Positions 1-8,197 of a stretch of 64,000 bases of DNA are shown here, piece by piece. This stretch comes from Bradyrhizobium sp. SRS-191. GTDB lineage: Bacteria; Pseudomonadota; Alphaproteobacteria; Rhizobiales; Xanthobacteraceae. The position numbers were made by a program, and so were the translations under genes. The number at the start of each line of letters is the position of its first letter. Position 1 is the stretch's first letter. The stretch is taken from NCBI RefSeq assembly GCF_024586915.1, contig NZ_JANBVS010000016.1:62001-126000 (forward strand), written 5' to 3'. The notes below the pieces were generated by a model. The model saw nothing but the letters and a program-made list of their open reading frames with translations, made no database searches and was not told the DNA's origin.

Positions 1-31
1 GTCAATGTGCCGCAGCTTGATCAGCTCGTTC

Positions 32-59
32 CCGTAAACGTCCGGCCCGGCCCGTTAAG
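32..59 (+). promoter_or_regulatory. Conserved chemoreceptor upstream element, copy 1
   Basis: CCGTA (32-36), four bases, TCCGG (41-45), then TTAAG at 55-59, which is 23 bases after the start of CCGTA. The same layout recurs upstream of six other receptor genes in the array. TTAAG lies 112 bases before the chosen ATG at 167. What binds here is unknown. Confidence 0.5.
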
Positions 60-166
60 GTTTCACCTACAGGCGAGTTCCAATTTGCATTTCTCGAATT
101 GTGCATATTGGCGCGGCGTTTCCCAACGAGGGGATTTGGCAGCGCTTCACCGGGGAAGCGAAAGAC

Positions 167-2191
167 ATGCAACTCAATCGGATCGGCTACAAGCTTGGCC
201 TCGCCGGCCTCTCCGGCATTGCGCTGGCCATCGCAGCGCTCGTCAATCAACACGTCTCACAAAGCGCGGTCGATGAGGCGACCAAGATCTCGGAGCGCCA
301 GCTCGTGATCCGCAAGTTGTCACTGACCGCGGACGCCGATCTGCGTAGCCTGCAGCTTACCAATCGCGGTGTGCGGCTGGCGCGCAGCGTGGCGGAGGTC
401 GATAAGCTGCTGGAGGACGAGCACAAGATCGAGGCGAAGGTGAAGACCGCACTCGAGACCGCGCAGACCACCGCGGTTCGTCCCGCCAGCAAGGAGCGGT
501 TCGGCAAGATTCTCGCGCTGACGACCGACTATAAGAAAGGCGCCGAGGACATCGTCCGGATGCAGAAGGAGCTGCTCGCGACCAACGCGCTGCGCGATAC
601 GCAGGCTGCCACCTGGATCAAACAGTTCGATGCCTTGATGAAGATGCCCGCTCTGAAAGCGGCAGCCGACGCCACGGCGATCGAGCGCGACCTGCACGAG
701 CTGAACGCGATGGGCACGGCGATCCGCACCAATGCGTGGCGCTATCTGGCGACCGGCGACGTCAGCTCGAGGGACGGCATGATCGCCCGTGCCAAGGAGC
801 TCGACCGGAGCTTCGTCCAGACCATGGAGCGGGTGCCGCAGGAAGTGAAGCCGGAGATCGAGAAGCTGCGCAGTGATCTCAAGGCCTACATTGAATCGTC
901 GACCAAGGCGGCAGGTCTGGAGGAGGCCAAGACGAAGCTGCTGACCGAGAAGATGTTCCCGGCAGCGGACGAGGCAGGCAAGCTGATGGCCGAAGCCGTG
1001 CAGGCCGCTGACAGATTCTCGAAGGAGGCCAAGGACAATGCCGAGGCCGCGACGGCGAGCGCTACGAAGGTCAACTTCACGCTGTCGGTCGTGCTCGTGC
1101 TGGTGCTCGCGGGCTCCGTGGCGTTCGGCTTCATGGGCATCTCGCGTCCGATCGTGGCGCTCAATGGCGCGCTCGGCCGCATGGCCTCGGGCGACCTCGA
1201 CATCCAGATCCCCGGTGCAAGCCGCGGCGACGAGGTCGGCGACATGGCCAAGAACGTCGTCGTCATCAGAGAGAATGCCGAGGCCAAGGCGCGTGCCGAG
1301 GCCGAGCAGAAGGCGCAGGCGGATGCGATCGCCGCCGAGCAGCGCAAGCGCGACATGAACCAATTGGCTGACTCGTTCGAGCGTTCGGTCGGCCAGATCA
1401 TCGAGACGGTCTCCTCGGCCTCGACCGAGCTGGAGGCATCCGCAGGCTCACTGACGTCTACCGCGGAACGTTCGCAGCAGATGGCCGTGACCGTTGCGGC
1501 AGCCTCCGAGCAGGCCTCGACCAATGTCCAGTCGGTCGCCTCGGCCACCGAGGAGCTGTCGTCCTCGGTCAACGAGATCAGCCGTCAGGTGCAGGAATCG
1601 GCGCGGATGGCCGGCGAGGCCGTCAGCCAGGCGCGCCAGACCAACGAGCAGGTCAGCGAGCTGTCGAAGGCGGCCGCCCGGATCGGCGACGTGGTCGAAC
1701 TGATCAACACCATTGCCGGACAGACCAACCTGCTCGCGCTCAACGCCACCATCGAGGCGGCGCGCGCCGGAGAGGCCGGCAAGGGATTTGCCGTCGTCGC
1801 CACCGAGGTCAAGGCCCTGGCCGAGCAGACCTCCAAGGCCACCGGCGAGATCGGCCAGCAGATCTCCAGCATCCAGGCCGCCACGCAGGAGTCGGTCAAC
1901 GCCATCCGCACCATCTCCGGCACGATCGAACGGCTGTCGGAGATCTCCTCGACCATCGCGGCAGCGGTGGAGGAGCAGGGGGCTGCGACCCAGGAGATCT
2001 CGCGCAACGTCCAGCAGGCCGCGCAAGGCACGCAGCAGGTCTCGTCCAACATCACCGAGGTGCAGCGTGGCGCCGGCGAGACCGGGACAGCGTCCTCGCA
2101 GGTGTTGTCGGCGGCGCAGACCTTGTCGACCGACAGCAACCGACTCAAGCTCGAAGTGGGCCGCTTCCTGCAGACGGTGCGCGCCGCATAG
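167..2191 (+). CDS. Methyl-accepting chemotaxis protein, long helical sensor (receptor 1)
   Basis: Transmembrane chemoreceptor that should signal through CheW/CheA to the flagella. An ATG at 167 with a GGGGAAG-like site before it is preferred over an upstream in-frame start, because the receptor at 5954 begins with the same LNRIGYK segment. Of 674 residues, about 10-28 form TM1, about 30-300 a helix-rich periplasmic sensor (size fits a helical bimodular type), about 302-324 TM2, then HAMP and a signalling domain. The hairpin tip (GQTNLLALNATIEAARAGE) is near residues 515-540. The protein ends in FLQTVRAA, with no NWETF-type CheR/CheB tether. The receptor at 5954 has the same length and sensor type, so the two are recent paralogues. 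The ligand is unknown. Confidence 0.93.
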   Translation: MQLNRIGYKLGLAGLSGIALAIAALVNQHVSQSAVDEATKISERQLVIRKLSLTADADLRSLQLTNRGVRLARSVAEVDKLLEDEHKIEAKVKTALETAQTTAVRPASKERFGKILALTTDYKKGAEDIVRMQKELLATNALRDTQAATWIKQFDALMKMPALKAAADATAIERDLHELNAMGTAIRTNAWRYLATGDVSSRDGMIARAKELDRSFVQTMERVPQEVKPEIEKLRSDLKAYIESSTKAAGLEEAKTKLLTEKMFPAADEAGKLMAEAVQAADRFSKEAKDNAEAATASATKVNFTLSVVLVLVLAGSVAFGFMGISRPIVALNGALGRMASGDLDIQIPGASRGDEVGDMAKNVVVIRENAEAKARAEAEQKAQADAIAAEQRKRDMNQLADSFERSVGQIIETVSSASTELEASAGSLTSTAERSQQMAVTVAAASEQASTNVQSVASATEELSSSVNEISRQVQESARMAGEAVSQARQTNEQVSELSKAAARIGDVVELINTIAGQTNLLALNATIEAARAGEAGKGFAVVATEVKALAEQTSKATGEIGQQISSIQAATQESVNAIRTISGTIERLSEISSTIAAAVEEQGAATQEISRNVQQAAQGTQQVSSNITEVQRGAGETGTASSQVLSAAQTLSTDSNRLKLEVGRFLQTVRAA

Positions 2192-2223
2192 TCGTTGCGG
2201 CGGTCGTCGATCTTCACTCACTC

Positions 2224-2256
2224 AGCCGCAGGCGCCACGCCTGCGGCTTTTTCTTT
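2224..2256 (+). terminator. Rho-independent terminator after receptor 1
   Basis: Perfect 11-bp stem AGCCGCAGGCG / CGCCTGCGGCT with a 3-base loop (CCA), followed by TTTTTCTTT. It lies 33 bases after the receptor 1 stop codon and separates that gene from the next receptor. Confidence 0.88.
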
Positions 2257-2505
2257 GGCGGGCCCGCAAGGGCGCCGGTCGTGTCGCCGCTCGCGCAAAA
2301 TAACCTGCGTAGTCAATCCAGGTTTTTAACTTGCTTTAACTTCCGGCCCCTAGGGTCGCGTCATCAGCGGCCCAGACGCAGTCGAGCTCCACGGGCAAAC
2401 GGCGCTTCTCTGATCCGGCCGCAGCACATGAGACAACGCGCCGCAGGGCCATGCGGGAGCGCGTTACCGATCTGGGCTGAGTGACGACCAAATTTGGTCG
2501 CCGCT
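2257..2505. other. Intergenic stretch with TTAA pair and palindrome
   Basis: No gene seen. It holds a TTAA pair spaced by six bases (2326-2329 and 2336-2339). It also holds a perfect 16-bp palindrome CGACCAAATTTGGTCG at 2485-2500, directly upstream of the receptor element at 2506. Confidence 0.4.
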
Positions 2506-2541
2506 CCGTATTCGCACGGACATCGCATTAACCCGGCTTAA
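2506..2541 (+). promoter_or_regulatory. Conserved chemoreceptor upstream element, copy 2, plus TTAA pair
   Basis: CCGTA (2506-2510), N4, CACGG (2515-2519), then TTAAC at 2528, an offset of 22 rather than 23. A second TTAAC follows at 2538, giving a 10-base direct repeat (TTAACCCGGC twice). The receptor 2 start is 133 bases beyond the end of this element. Confidence 0.45.
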
Positions 2542-2673
2542 CCCGGCGGTCCCTACGTTCGCATCTATGGGCGGTGGGGCCCGTTAGCGTGCACACGATG
2601 GGCCGGCCCAGCCCGTCGACGACACGATCTGTCCCCGAGCGCCTCTCACACAGTCGCGCCCGTGGAGACTGCG

Positions 2674-4377
2674 ATGTCCCTTGTACGACCACACCGCCTC
2701 AAGCTGACGATCGGCATCAAGATCTATGCGCTGATCGCGCTGAGCTTCCTTGGCCTGATCGGCCTGACCGCCTTCAGTTCGCGTGAGCTTGCCGCCGGCC
2801 TCAAGCAGCAGAAGCAGCTCGAGCTCAGGCATCTGACCGAGCTCGCGCTCGCCATTTTCGCCGAGGAGCATGCAGCCGCGCAGAACGGAGCGATCTAGGT
2901 CGCGGAGGCGCAGAAGCGCGCGCTCGAGCGCGCCTCTCAGCTGCGCTACGGCGGCAACGAGTACTTCTTCGTCACCGACATGTCGGCGCGCATGCTGATG
3001 CATCCGATCTCGACCAAGCTGGTCGGGCAGAACGTCGCCGACATGAAGGATCCCAACGGCAAGAAGCTGTTCGTCGAAATGGTCGACGTCGTGCGGCAGC
3101 ATGGCCGCGGCTTCGTCGACTATGATTGGCCGAAGCCGGGTTCCGAGACGCCGCAGCCGAAGCTCACTCATGTCGCGGGCTTCGCGCCGTGGAATTGGCT
3201 GGTCGGCACCGGCGTCTACATCGACGATCTCTCGGCGCAGGCTTGGGCCTCGACCCGCCAGTCGCTGATGGCGGCGGGGCTCGTGCTTCTGGTCCTGCTG
3301 GTGGTTTCGACCATGATTGGACGCGGCATCACCGGTCCGCTGCATCGCATGACCGATGCGATGAAGAGCCTCGCCGGCGGCCGCCTCGATGTCGAGGTGC
3401 CCGGCAGCGGGCGCCGCGACGAGATCGGCGAGATGGCGGGCGCGGTCGAGGTGTTCAAGAGCAATGCCATCGAGCGCCAGGCGCTCGAGGCCGAGCAGAA
3501 GGAAGCCGAGCAGCGGGCGTTCGCTCGGCGCAAGGCCGACATGCACAAGATGGCCGACGATTTCGAAGGCGCCGTCGGCGAGATCGTCGAGACGGTGTCG
3601 TCGGCCTCGTCGAGGCTGGAAGTGTCGGCGGACACGCTGAGCAAGACGGCGGTGCGCGCCGGCGAGCTCGCCACGGCGGTCGCCGCCGCGTCGGAGGAAG
3701 CTTCCACCAACGTGCAGTCCGTCGCCTCGGCGACCGAGGAGATGACGTCGTCGGTCACCGAGATCGGCCGTCAGGTGCACGAGTCCGCGCGCATGGCGAA
3801 CGAAGCGGTGGAGCAGGCCAGGCGCACGAACGAGCGCGTCGGCGAGCTCTCACGCGCCGCGAGCCGTATCGGTGACGTCGTCGAGCTGATCAACAGCATC
3901 GCCGGGCAGACCAACCTGCTGGCGCTGAACGCCACCATCGAGGCGGCGCGCGCAGGCGAGGCCGGACGCGGCTTTGCCGTGGTGGCGGCAGAGGTGAAGG
4001 CGCTGGCGGAGCAGACCGCCAAGGCGACCGACGAGATCGGCCAGCAGGTGGCCGGCATCCAGACGGCGACGCAGGAATCGGTGAATGCCATCCGGCTGAT
4101 CTCCGGCAGCATCGAGCGGCTGTCCGAAGTGTCCTCGACGATCGCCGCCGCGGTGGAGGAGCAGAACGCCGCCACAAGGGAGATCTCGCGCAACGTCCAG
4201 CAGGCTGCGCAGGGCACCCAGCAGGTATCCGCCAACATCACCGACGTACAGCGCGGCGCCAACGAGACCGGGTCGGCATCGACCCAGGTGCTGGAGGCGG
4301 CACAGGGGCTGTCGACGGATAGCAACCGGCTCAAGCGCGAGGTGAGCCGCTTCCTGCAATCGGTCCGCGCCTCCTGA
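2674..4377 (+). pseudogene. Methyl-accepting chemotaxis protein, sCache-like sensor, interrupted by in-frame TAG (receptor 2)
   Basis: An ATG at 2674 with GGAGA before it opens a frame with TM1 at about residues 14-33. The frame meets TAG at 2896-2898 (codon 75) inside the sensor, then continues uninterrupted to 4377. Residues after the stop (AEAQKRALE, RYGGNEYFFV, VGTGVYIDD) are typical of a single-Cache (sCache_2) domain. TM2, HAMP and a complete signalling domain follow, ending in FLQSVRAS. The reading frame is unchanged across the stop, so this is one substitution and not a frameshift. An internal ATG at 2980 could at most give a 465-residue product lacking TM1 and part of the sensor. It could be a recent nonsense allele, a sequencing error, or a suppressed amber. 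Confidence 0.85.
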
Positions 4378-4491
4378 CAAGCCTGCACAAACGTCACCAC
4401 CCCCGCTGCCCTCCGACATCTTTCAACGAGTTCGAACCCTGTCATGAAGACCTTCCTTCCCGTCCGGCCTCGCAGCGAGGCAGTGGCCCGC

Positions 4492-5724
4492 ATGCATTCC
4501 CTTGCAAAATTCCTTGCATATCGCTTCTCCCTCATCCTCGGCCTCGCGTTCGCGGCCCCGGTGCATGCTGCCCCCGCCGACAGGGGCGTCATTCCTGCGT
4601 CGCCGGTTCGCGGCGTCACGGAGCGCGAGATCACGTTCGGCAGCGTCGTGCCGCTGTCGGGGGCGAACAAGGAGACCGGCCGGCTGCTCAAGCTCGGCAT
4701 CGAAGCCGCCTTCAACCGCGCCAACGAGACCGGCGGCGTCCACGGCCGGATGCTCAGGCTCGCGGTCGCCGACGACGGCTACGATCCGAACCGCACCCTC
4801 GACGCCATGAGGCAGCTCTATGAGAGGGAGCAGGTGTTCGGCTTCGTCGGCAGCTTCGGGACGGCGACGGCGGCCGTCGCCATTCCCTACGCGCTCGAAC
4901 GCCGCGTGCTGTTCTTCAGCCCCTACACCGGCGCCAACGTCACGCGGCACGATCCTCCCGATCGTTACGTCTTCAACTACCGCCCGAGCTATTCGGAGGA
5001 AGCCGATGCGCTGGTGCGCTATCTGGTGAAGCTGCGCCGCGTGCCGCCGCGCCAGATCGCGCTGTTCGCCCAGGACGATTCCTTCGGCGATGCCGGCTTC
5101 GCAGGCGTGGCCAAGGCGTTTCGCACCCTCGGGCTCAACGACGCTGCCATCCTGCGTGCGAACTACGTCCGCAACACGGTGGATGTAGAGCCGGCGATCA
5201 ACCAGCTGAAGGCCCAGAAGACGCCGGTCCGCGCGGTCATCATGGTCGCGACCTCGCGCGCGGCCGCGAAGTTCATCGAGAAGGCGCACGCCGCGCTTCC
5301 CGGCGTCATCTTCGTCAACGTCTCGGCGGTCGGCGCCTCCGCGCTCGCCAGCGAGCTCACCTTGCTCGGTCCGCGATATGCCGCCGGGGTCATCGTGACC
5401 CAGGCGGTGCCCGCGGTCTCCGGCTATTCGAGCCTGGTCTTGGAGTACAAGGAATCGCTCGCCAAGCATTTTCCCGGCGAGCCGCCGGACTACACCTCGC
5501 TCGAGGGCTACATCGAAGCGAGCATCCTCATTCAGGCCCTGAAACGGACGGGTCCGCAGCTCGATACCGAGCGGCTCATCGAGACGCTCGAATCCATGCG
5601 CAACATCGATCTCGGTCTTGGCGCCTTGCTCAATTTCGGCCCCGCCGAGCATCAGGCCTCGCACAAGATCTGGGGCACGGCGCTCGACGAGACCGGCGCC
5701 TATCAGGCGATCGAGCTGGAGTGA
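4492..5724 (+). CDS. ABC-type periplasmic substrate-binding protein, LivJ/Peripla_BP_6 family
   Basis: Branched-chain-amino-acid-type binding protein. From the ATG at 4492 the N-terminus is a clean signal peptide of about 27 residues, cleaved near VHA-AP. An ATG at 4444 would add 16 residues and has no evident ribosome site. The mature part starts with ITFGSVVPLSGANKETGR and continues with ligand-fold segments (FGFVGSFGTATAAVAIPYA, IALFAQDDSFGDAGF) usual for this family. Total is 410 residues. No permease or ATPase gene is nearby. Its place between receptor genes suggests it may present a ligand to a chemoreceptor, or serve a transporter elsewhere. The ligand is unknown. Confidence 0.88.
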   Translation: MHSLAKFLAYRFSLILGLAFAAPVHAAPADRGVIPASPVRGVTEREITFGSVVPLSGANKETGRLLKLGIEAAFNRANETGGVHGRMLRLAVADDGYDPNRTLDAMRQLYEREQVFGFVGSFGTATAAVAIPYALERRVLFFSPYTGANVTRHDPPDRYVFNYRPSYSEEADALVRYLVKLRRVPPRQIALFAQDDSFGDAGFAGVAKAFRTLGLNDAAILRANYVRNTVDVEPAINQLKAQKTPVRAVIMVATSRAAAKFIEKAHAALPGVIFVNVSAVGASALASELTLLGPRYAAGVIVTQAVPAVSGYSSLVLEYKESLAKHFPGEPPDYTSLEGYIEASILIQALKRTGPQLDTERLIETLESMRNIDLGLGALLNFGPAEHQASHKIWGTALDETGAYQAIELE

Positions 5725-5739
5725 GGCGAGGTCCAAGGC

Positions 5740-5759
5740 CGCCGGTTCTGCAACCGGCG
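5740..5759 (+). terminator. Hairpin after substrate-binding protein gene
   Basis: 8-bp stem CGCCGGTT / AACCGGCG with loop CTGC, 16 bases after the stop codon. There is no T-run, so terminator function is uncertain. Confidence 0.4.
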
Positions 5760-5821
5760 CGCGCGTAAGAGGCGAGGGTGGGACGAAGAGCGCGTGGACG
5801 TATGCCTCGCGTCTTCCAACT

Positions 5822-5849
5822 CCGTAATCCTACGGACCGGATGGTTAAG
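5822..5849 (+). promoter_or_regulatory. Conserved chemoreceptor upstream element, copy 3
   Basis: Perfect dyad CCGTA (5822-5826) N4 TACGG (5831-5835), with TTAAG at 5845-5849 (offset 23). It lies 109 bases from TTAA to the receptor 3 ATG. Confidence 0.55.
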
Positions 5850-5877
5850 TCTTCTTAGAACTCTGACTTCGAGATTG

Positions 5878-5892
5878 GTTCCAACTTGGAAC
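5878..5892. promoter_or_regulatory. Palindrome GTTCCAA-C-TTGGAAC
   Basis: Perfect 7-bp inverted repeat around one base, about 60 bases upstream of the receptor 3 start and downstream of the conserved element. A GGTTCCAACTTAAC variant lies upstream of receptor 5 (9998-10011). Possible operator. Confidence 0.35.
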
Positions 5893-5953
5893 AATTTTTC
5901 GCGCGGCAAACAACCCGGCGTGTCGGGCCGTGATCGATTCAGGGGCAGGCTAC

Positions 5954-7978
5954 ATGATCAAGCTCAATCGCATCGGCTACAAGATGGGAGCCGCCGGCCT
6001 CGTCGGCATCCTGCTTTCGCTCGGCATGCTGCTGAACCAGCAGTCGTCGCAGAGCGCGATCGATGGAGCGATCAAGGCCGCTGATACGCAGAATTCGATC
6101 CGCAAGAGCGTGCTGATGGCGGATGCCGATCTGCGCAATCTGCAACTTGCCAATCGCGGCGTCCGCCTGTCGAAGACAGCTGCCGAAGTCGACAAATTTC
6201 TCGACGAGGAGCGGCAGGCGCTGACCAAGATCGGCAAGAGCATCGATGCCGGGGCGGAGCTGGCGAAGCTTCCGGCCAACAAGGACAGGCTGCTGAAGAT
6301 CAAGTCGCTCGCCGCGGACTACATGACTGCGGCGGAGGACGGAGCCCGGCTGCAGAAGCAGGTGCTGTCGCTGCAGGAGGCGCGCAACGTCCTTTCCAAC
6401 GACTGGCGCAAGCAGGTCGATGCGCTGCTCGGTTCGGCCGCCATCAAGGCGTCGGCCGAGGCTGCCGAAAGCGAGAAGCATTTCTATGCGGCCGACTCCG
6501 CGATGACGGCCGTCCGCGCCGCGGCCTGGCGCTTTGCCGCCACCAACGAGGCCGCGCTCAAGGATGAAATCATCAAGCGCATCAAGCTGGCCGGCGACGA
6601 GTTGTCCGCAGCGCTCACAAGTCTGCCGGCCGCGAAGTCCGACGTCGAACGGCTGCGCGGTCTCTTGAAGAGCTATGGCGATTCGGTTGGCCAGACTGTC
6701 GCTGCGGAAGAAGCCAAGAACAAGAGCGTGACCGAGAAGGCGCGGCCTGCCGCCGCCGAGGCGACCAGGCTGATGGGCGAAGCGATCGCGAGCGCGGAGC
6801 AGCGCGCCGCGGAGGCGAAGCAATCGGCCGATGCCGAGCTTACGAGCGCCGGACGCATCAGTTTGATCCTGTCCGGGGTAATGGTGCTCGTGCTGGTGGG
6901 CTCGGTCGCCTTCGGCTTCCTGGGCGTGGCGCGGCCGATCAGCCTGCTCGACGGCGCGCTGGGCCGCATGGCCTCGGGCGACATCGCCATCAGGATCCCC
7001 GGTGCGAGCCGCGGGGACGAGATCGGCGACATGGCCAAGAACGTCGTCATCATCCGGGAGAATGCCGAAGCCAAGGCGCGCGAAGAGGCGGAAGCCAAGG
7101 CGATCGCCGACAAGAAGGCCGCCGAGCACCGCAAGCGCGAGATGCACCAGCTGGCCGATGCCTTCGAAGCCTCGGTCGGTCAGATCATCGGCACGGTGTC
7201 CTCGGCGTCCGACGAGCTCGAAGCCTCGGCCAAGACCCTGACCGCGACCGCGGAGCGGTCGCAGCAACTGGCGATCACTGTCGCCTCCGCATCCGAGGAG
7301 GCGTCGACCAACGTGCAGTCCGTCGCCTCGGCCACCGAAGAGCTGTCATCGTCGGTCACCGAGATCAGCCGCCAGGTGCAGGACTCGGCGCGGATGGCCA
7401 GCGGTGCGGTCGAGCAGGCGCGCAAGACCAACGATCAGGTCGGCGAGCTGTCGAGGGCCGCGGCCCGCATCGGCGATGTGGTCGAGCTGATCAACACCAT
7501 TGCCGGCCAGACCAACCTGCTGGCGCTCAACGCCACGATCGAGGCGGCGCGGGCCGGTGAAGCGGGCAAGGGTTTTGCCGTGGTCGCAACCGAGGTGAAG
7601 GCGCTGGCCGAGCAGACCTCGAAGGCGACCGGTGAGATCGGCCAGCAGATCGCCGGTATCCAGGCGGCGACGCAGGAGTCGGTGAATGCGATCCGGGCGA
7701 TCTCCGGCACCATCGAGAAACTGTCGGAAATCTCCTCCGCCATTGCCGCTGCCGTCGAGGAGCAGGGCGCAGCCACCCAGGAGATTGCCCGCAACGTGCA
7801 GCAGGCGGCCGCCGGCACCGAGCAGGTCTCGTCTAACATCACCGATGTGCAGCGCGGCGCCACCGAGACCGGCTCGGCCTCGTCGCAGGTGCTGTCCGCC
7901 GCGCAGATGCTGTCGGGCGACAGCAGCCGGCTGAAGACGGAGGTGTCGCGCTTCCTGGAGACGGTGCGCGCGGCGTGA
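5954..7978 (+). CDS. Methyl-accepting chemotaxis protein, long helical sensor (receptor 3)
   Basis: Chemoreceptor of 674 residues, the closest paralogue of the receptor at 167. Both begin with LNRIGYK, have the same length, and share a large helical periplasmic sensor (about 28-302). The ATG at 5954 follows AGGGGC; an upstream in-frame start would add eight unrelated residues. TM2 is about 303-325, followed by HAMP with the motif ASRGDEIGDMAKNVVIIREN and then the signalling domain. The last residues are FLETVRAA with no tether pentapeptide. Sensor residues have diverged from receptor 1 much more than the signalling half, which suggests different ligands on a shared output. Confidence 0.93.
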   Translation: MIKLNRIGYKMGAAGLVGILLSLGMLLNQQSSQSAIDGAIKAADTQNSIRKSVLMADADLRNLQLANRGVRLSKTAAEVDKFLDEERQALTKIGKSIDAGAELAKLPANKDRLLKIKSLAADYMTAAEDGARLQKQVLSLQEARNVLSNDWRKQVDALLGSAAIKASAEAAESEKHFYAADSAMTAVRAAAWRFAATNEAALKDEIIKRIKLAGDELSAALTSLPAAKSDVERLRGLLKSYGDSVGQTVAAEEAKNKSVTEKARPAAAEATRLMGEAIASAEQRAAEAKQSADAELTSAGRISLILSGVMVLVLVGSVAFGFLGVARPISLLDGALGRMASGDIAIRIPGASRGDEIGDMAKNVVIIRENAEAKAREEAEAKAIADKKAAEHRKREMHQLADAFEASVGQIIGTVSSASDELEASAKTLTATAERSQQLAITVASASEEASTNVQSVASATEELSSSVTEISRQVQDSARMASGAVEQARKTNDQVGELSRAAARIGDVVELINTIAGQTNLLALNATIEAARAGEAGKGFAVVATEVKALAEQTSKATGEIGQQIAGIQAATQESVNAIRAISGTIEKLSEISSAIAAAVEEQGAATQEIARNVQQAAAGTEQVSSNITDVQRGATETGSASSQVLSAAQMLSGDSSRLKTEVSRFLETVRAA

Positions 7979-8002
7979 TTGAAGGACGCTGCGTTTCATT
8001 CG

Positions 8003-8035
8003 AAGGGCGTGGCCGCGGGCCGCGCCCTTTTTGTT
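8003..8035 (+). terminator. Rho-independent terminator after receptor 3
   Basis: Stem AAGGGCGTGGCC / GGCCGCGCCCTT (one G-T pair) with loop GCG, running into a T-run. It starts 25 bases after the stop codon. Nearly the same hairpin occurs after receptor 6. Confidence 0.85.
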
Positions 8036-8057
8036 TGTCAGCAGAGTCCCCTTGGTC

Positions 8058-8085
8058 CCGTAACTCTACGGAGCGCGATGTTAAC
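8058..8085 (+). promoter_or_regulatory. Conserved chemoreceptor upstream element, copy 4
   Basis: Perfect dyad CCGTA (8058-8062) N4 TACGG (8067-8071), then TTAAC at 8081-8085 with offset 23. It lies 117 bases before the receptor 4 start. Confidence 0.55.
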
Positions 8086-8197
8086 GAGGTTCCATACATG
8101 CGCCGCTAAATTTGTAGGAGTTGTTTAACATTCTGCTGCCGGGCTTTTCTGCTGACCGGCCGCATGACGGATCAACGCCGATCCGAAGGGGCCTTTG

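Noticed and set aside
2326..2541. TTAA pairs as CtrA sites
   Set aside because: The spacing is N6, and the CtrA consensus is N7. Reported only as an unexplained spacing.
2896..2980. Receptor 2 considered as two separate genes or as a frameshift
   Set aside because: The frame is the same before and after the stop, and the translated interval between the stop and the next ATG is sCache-like, so it is one gene with a substitution.
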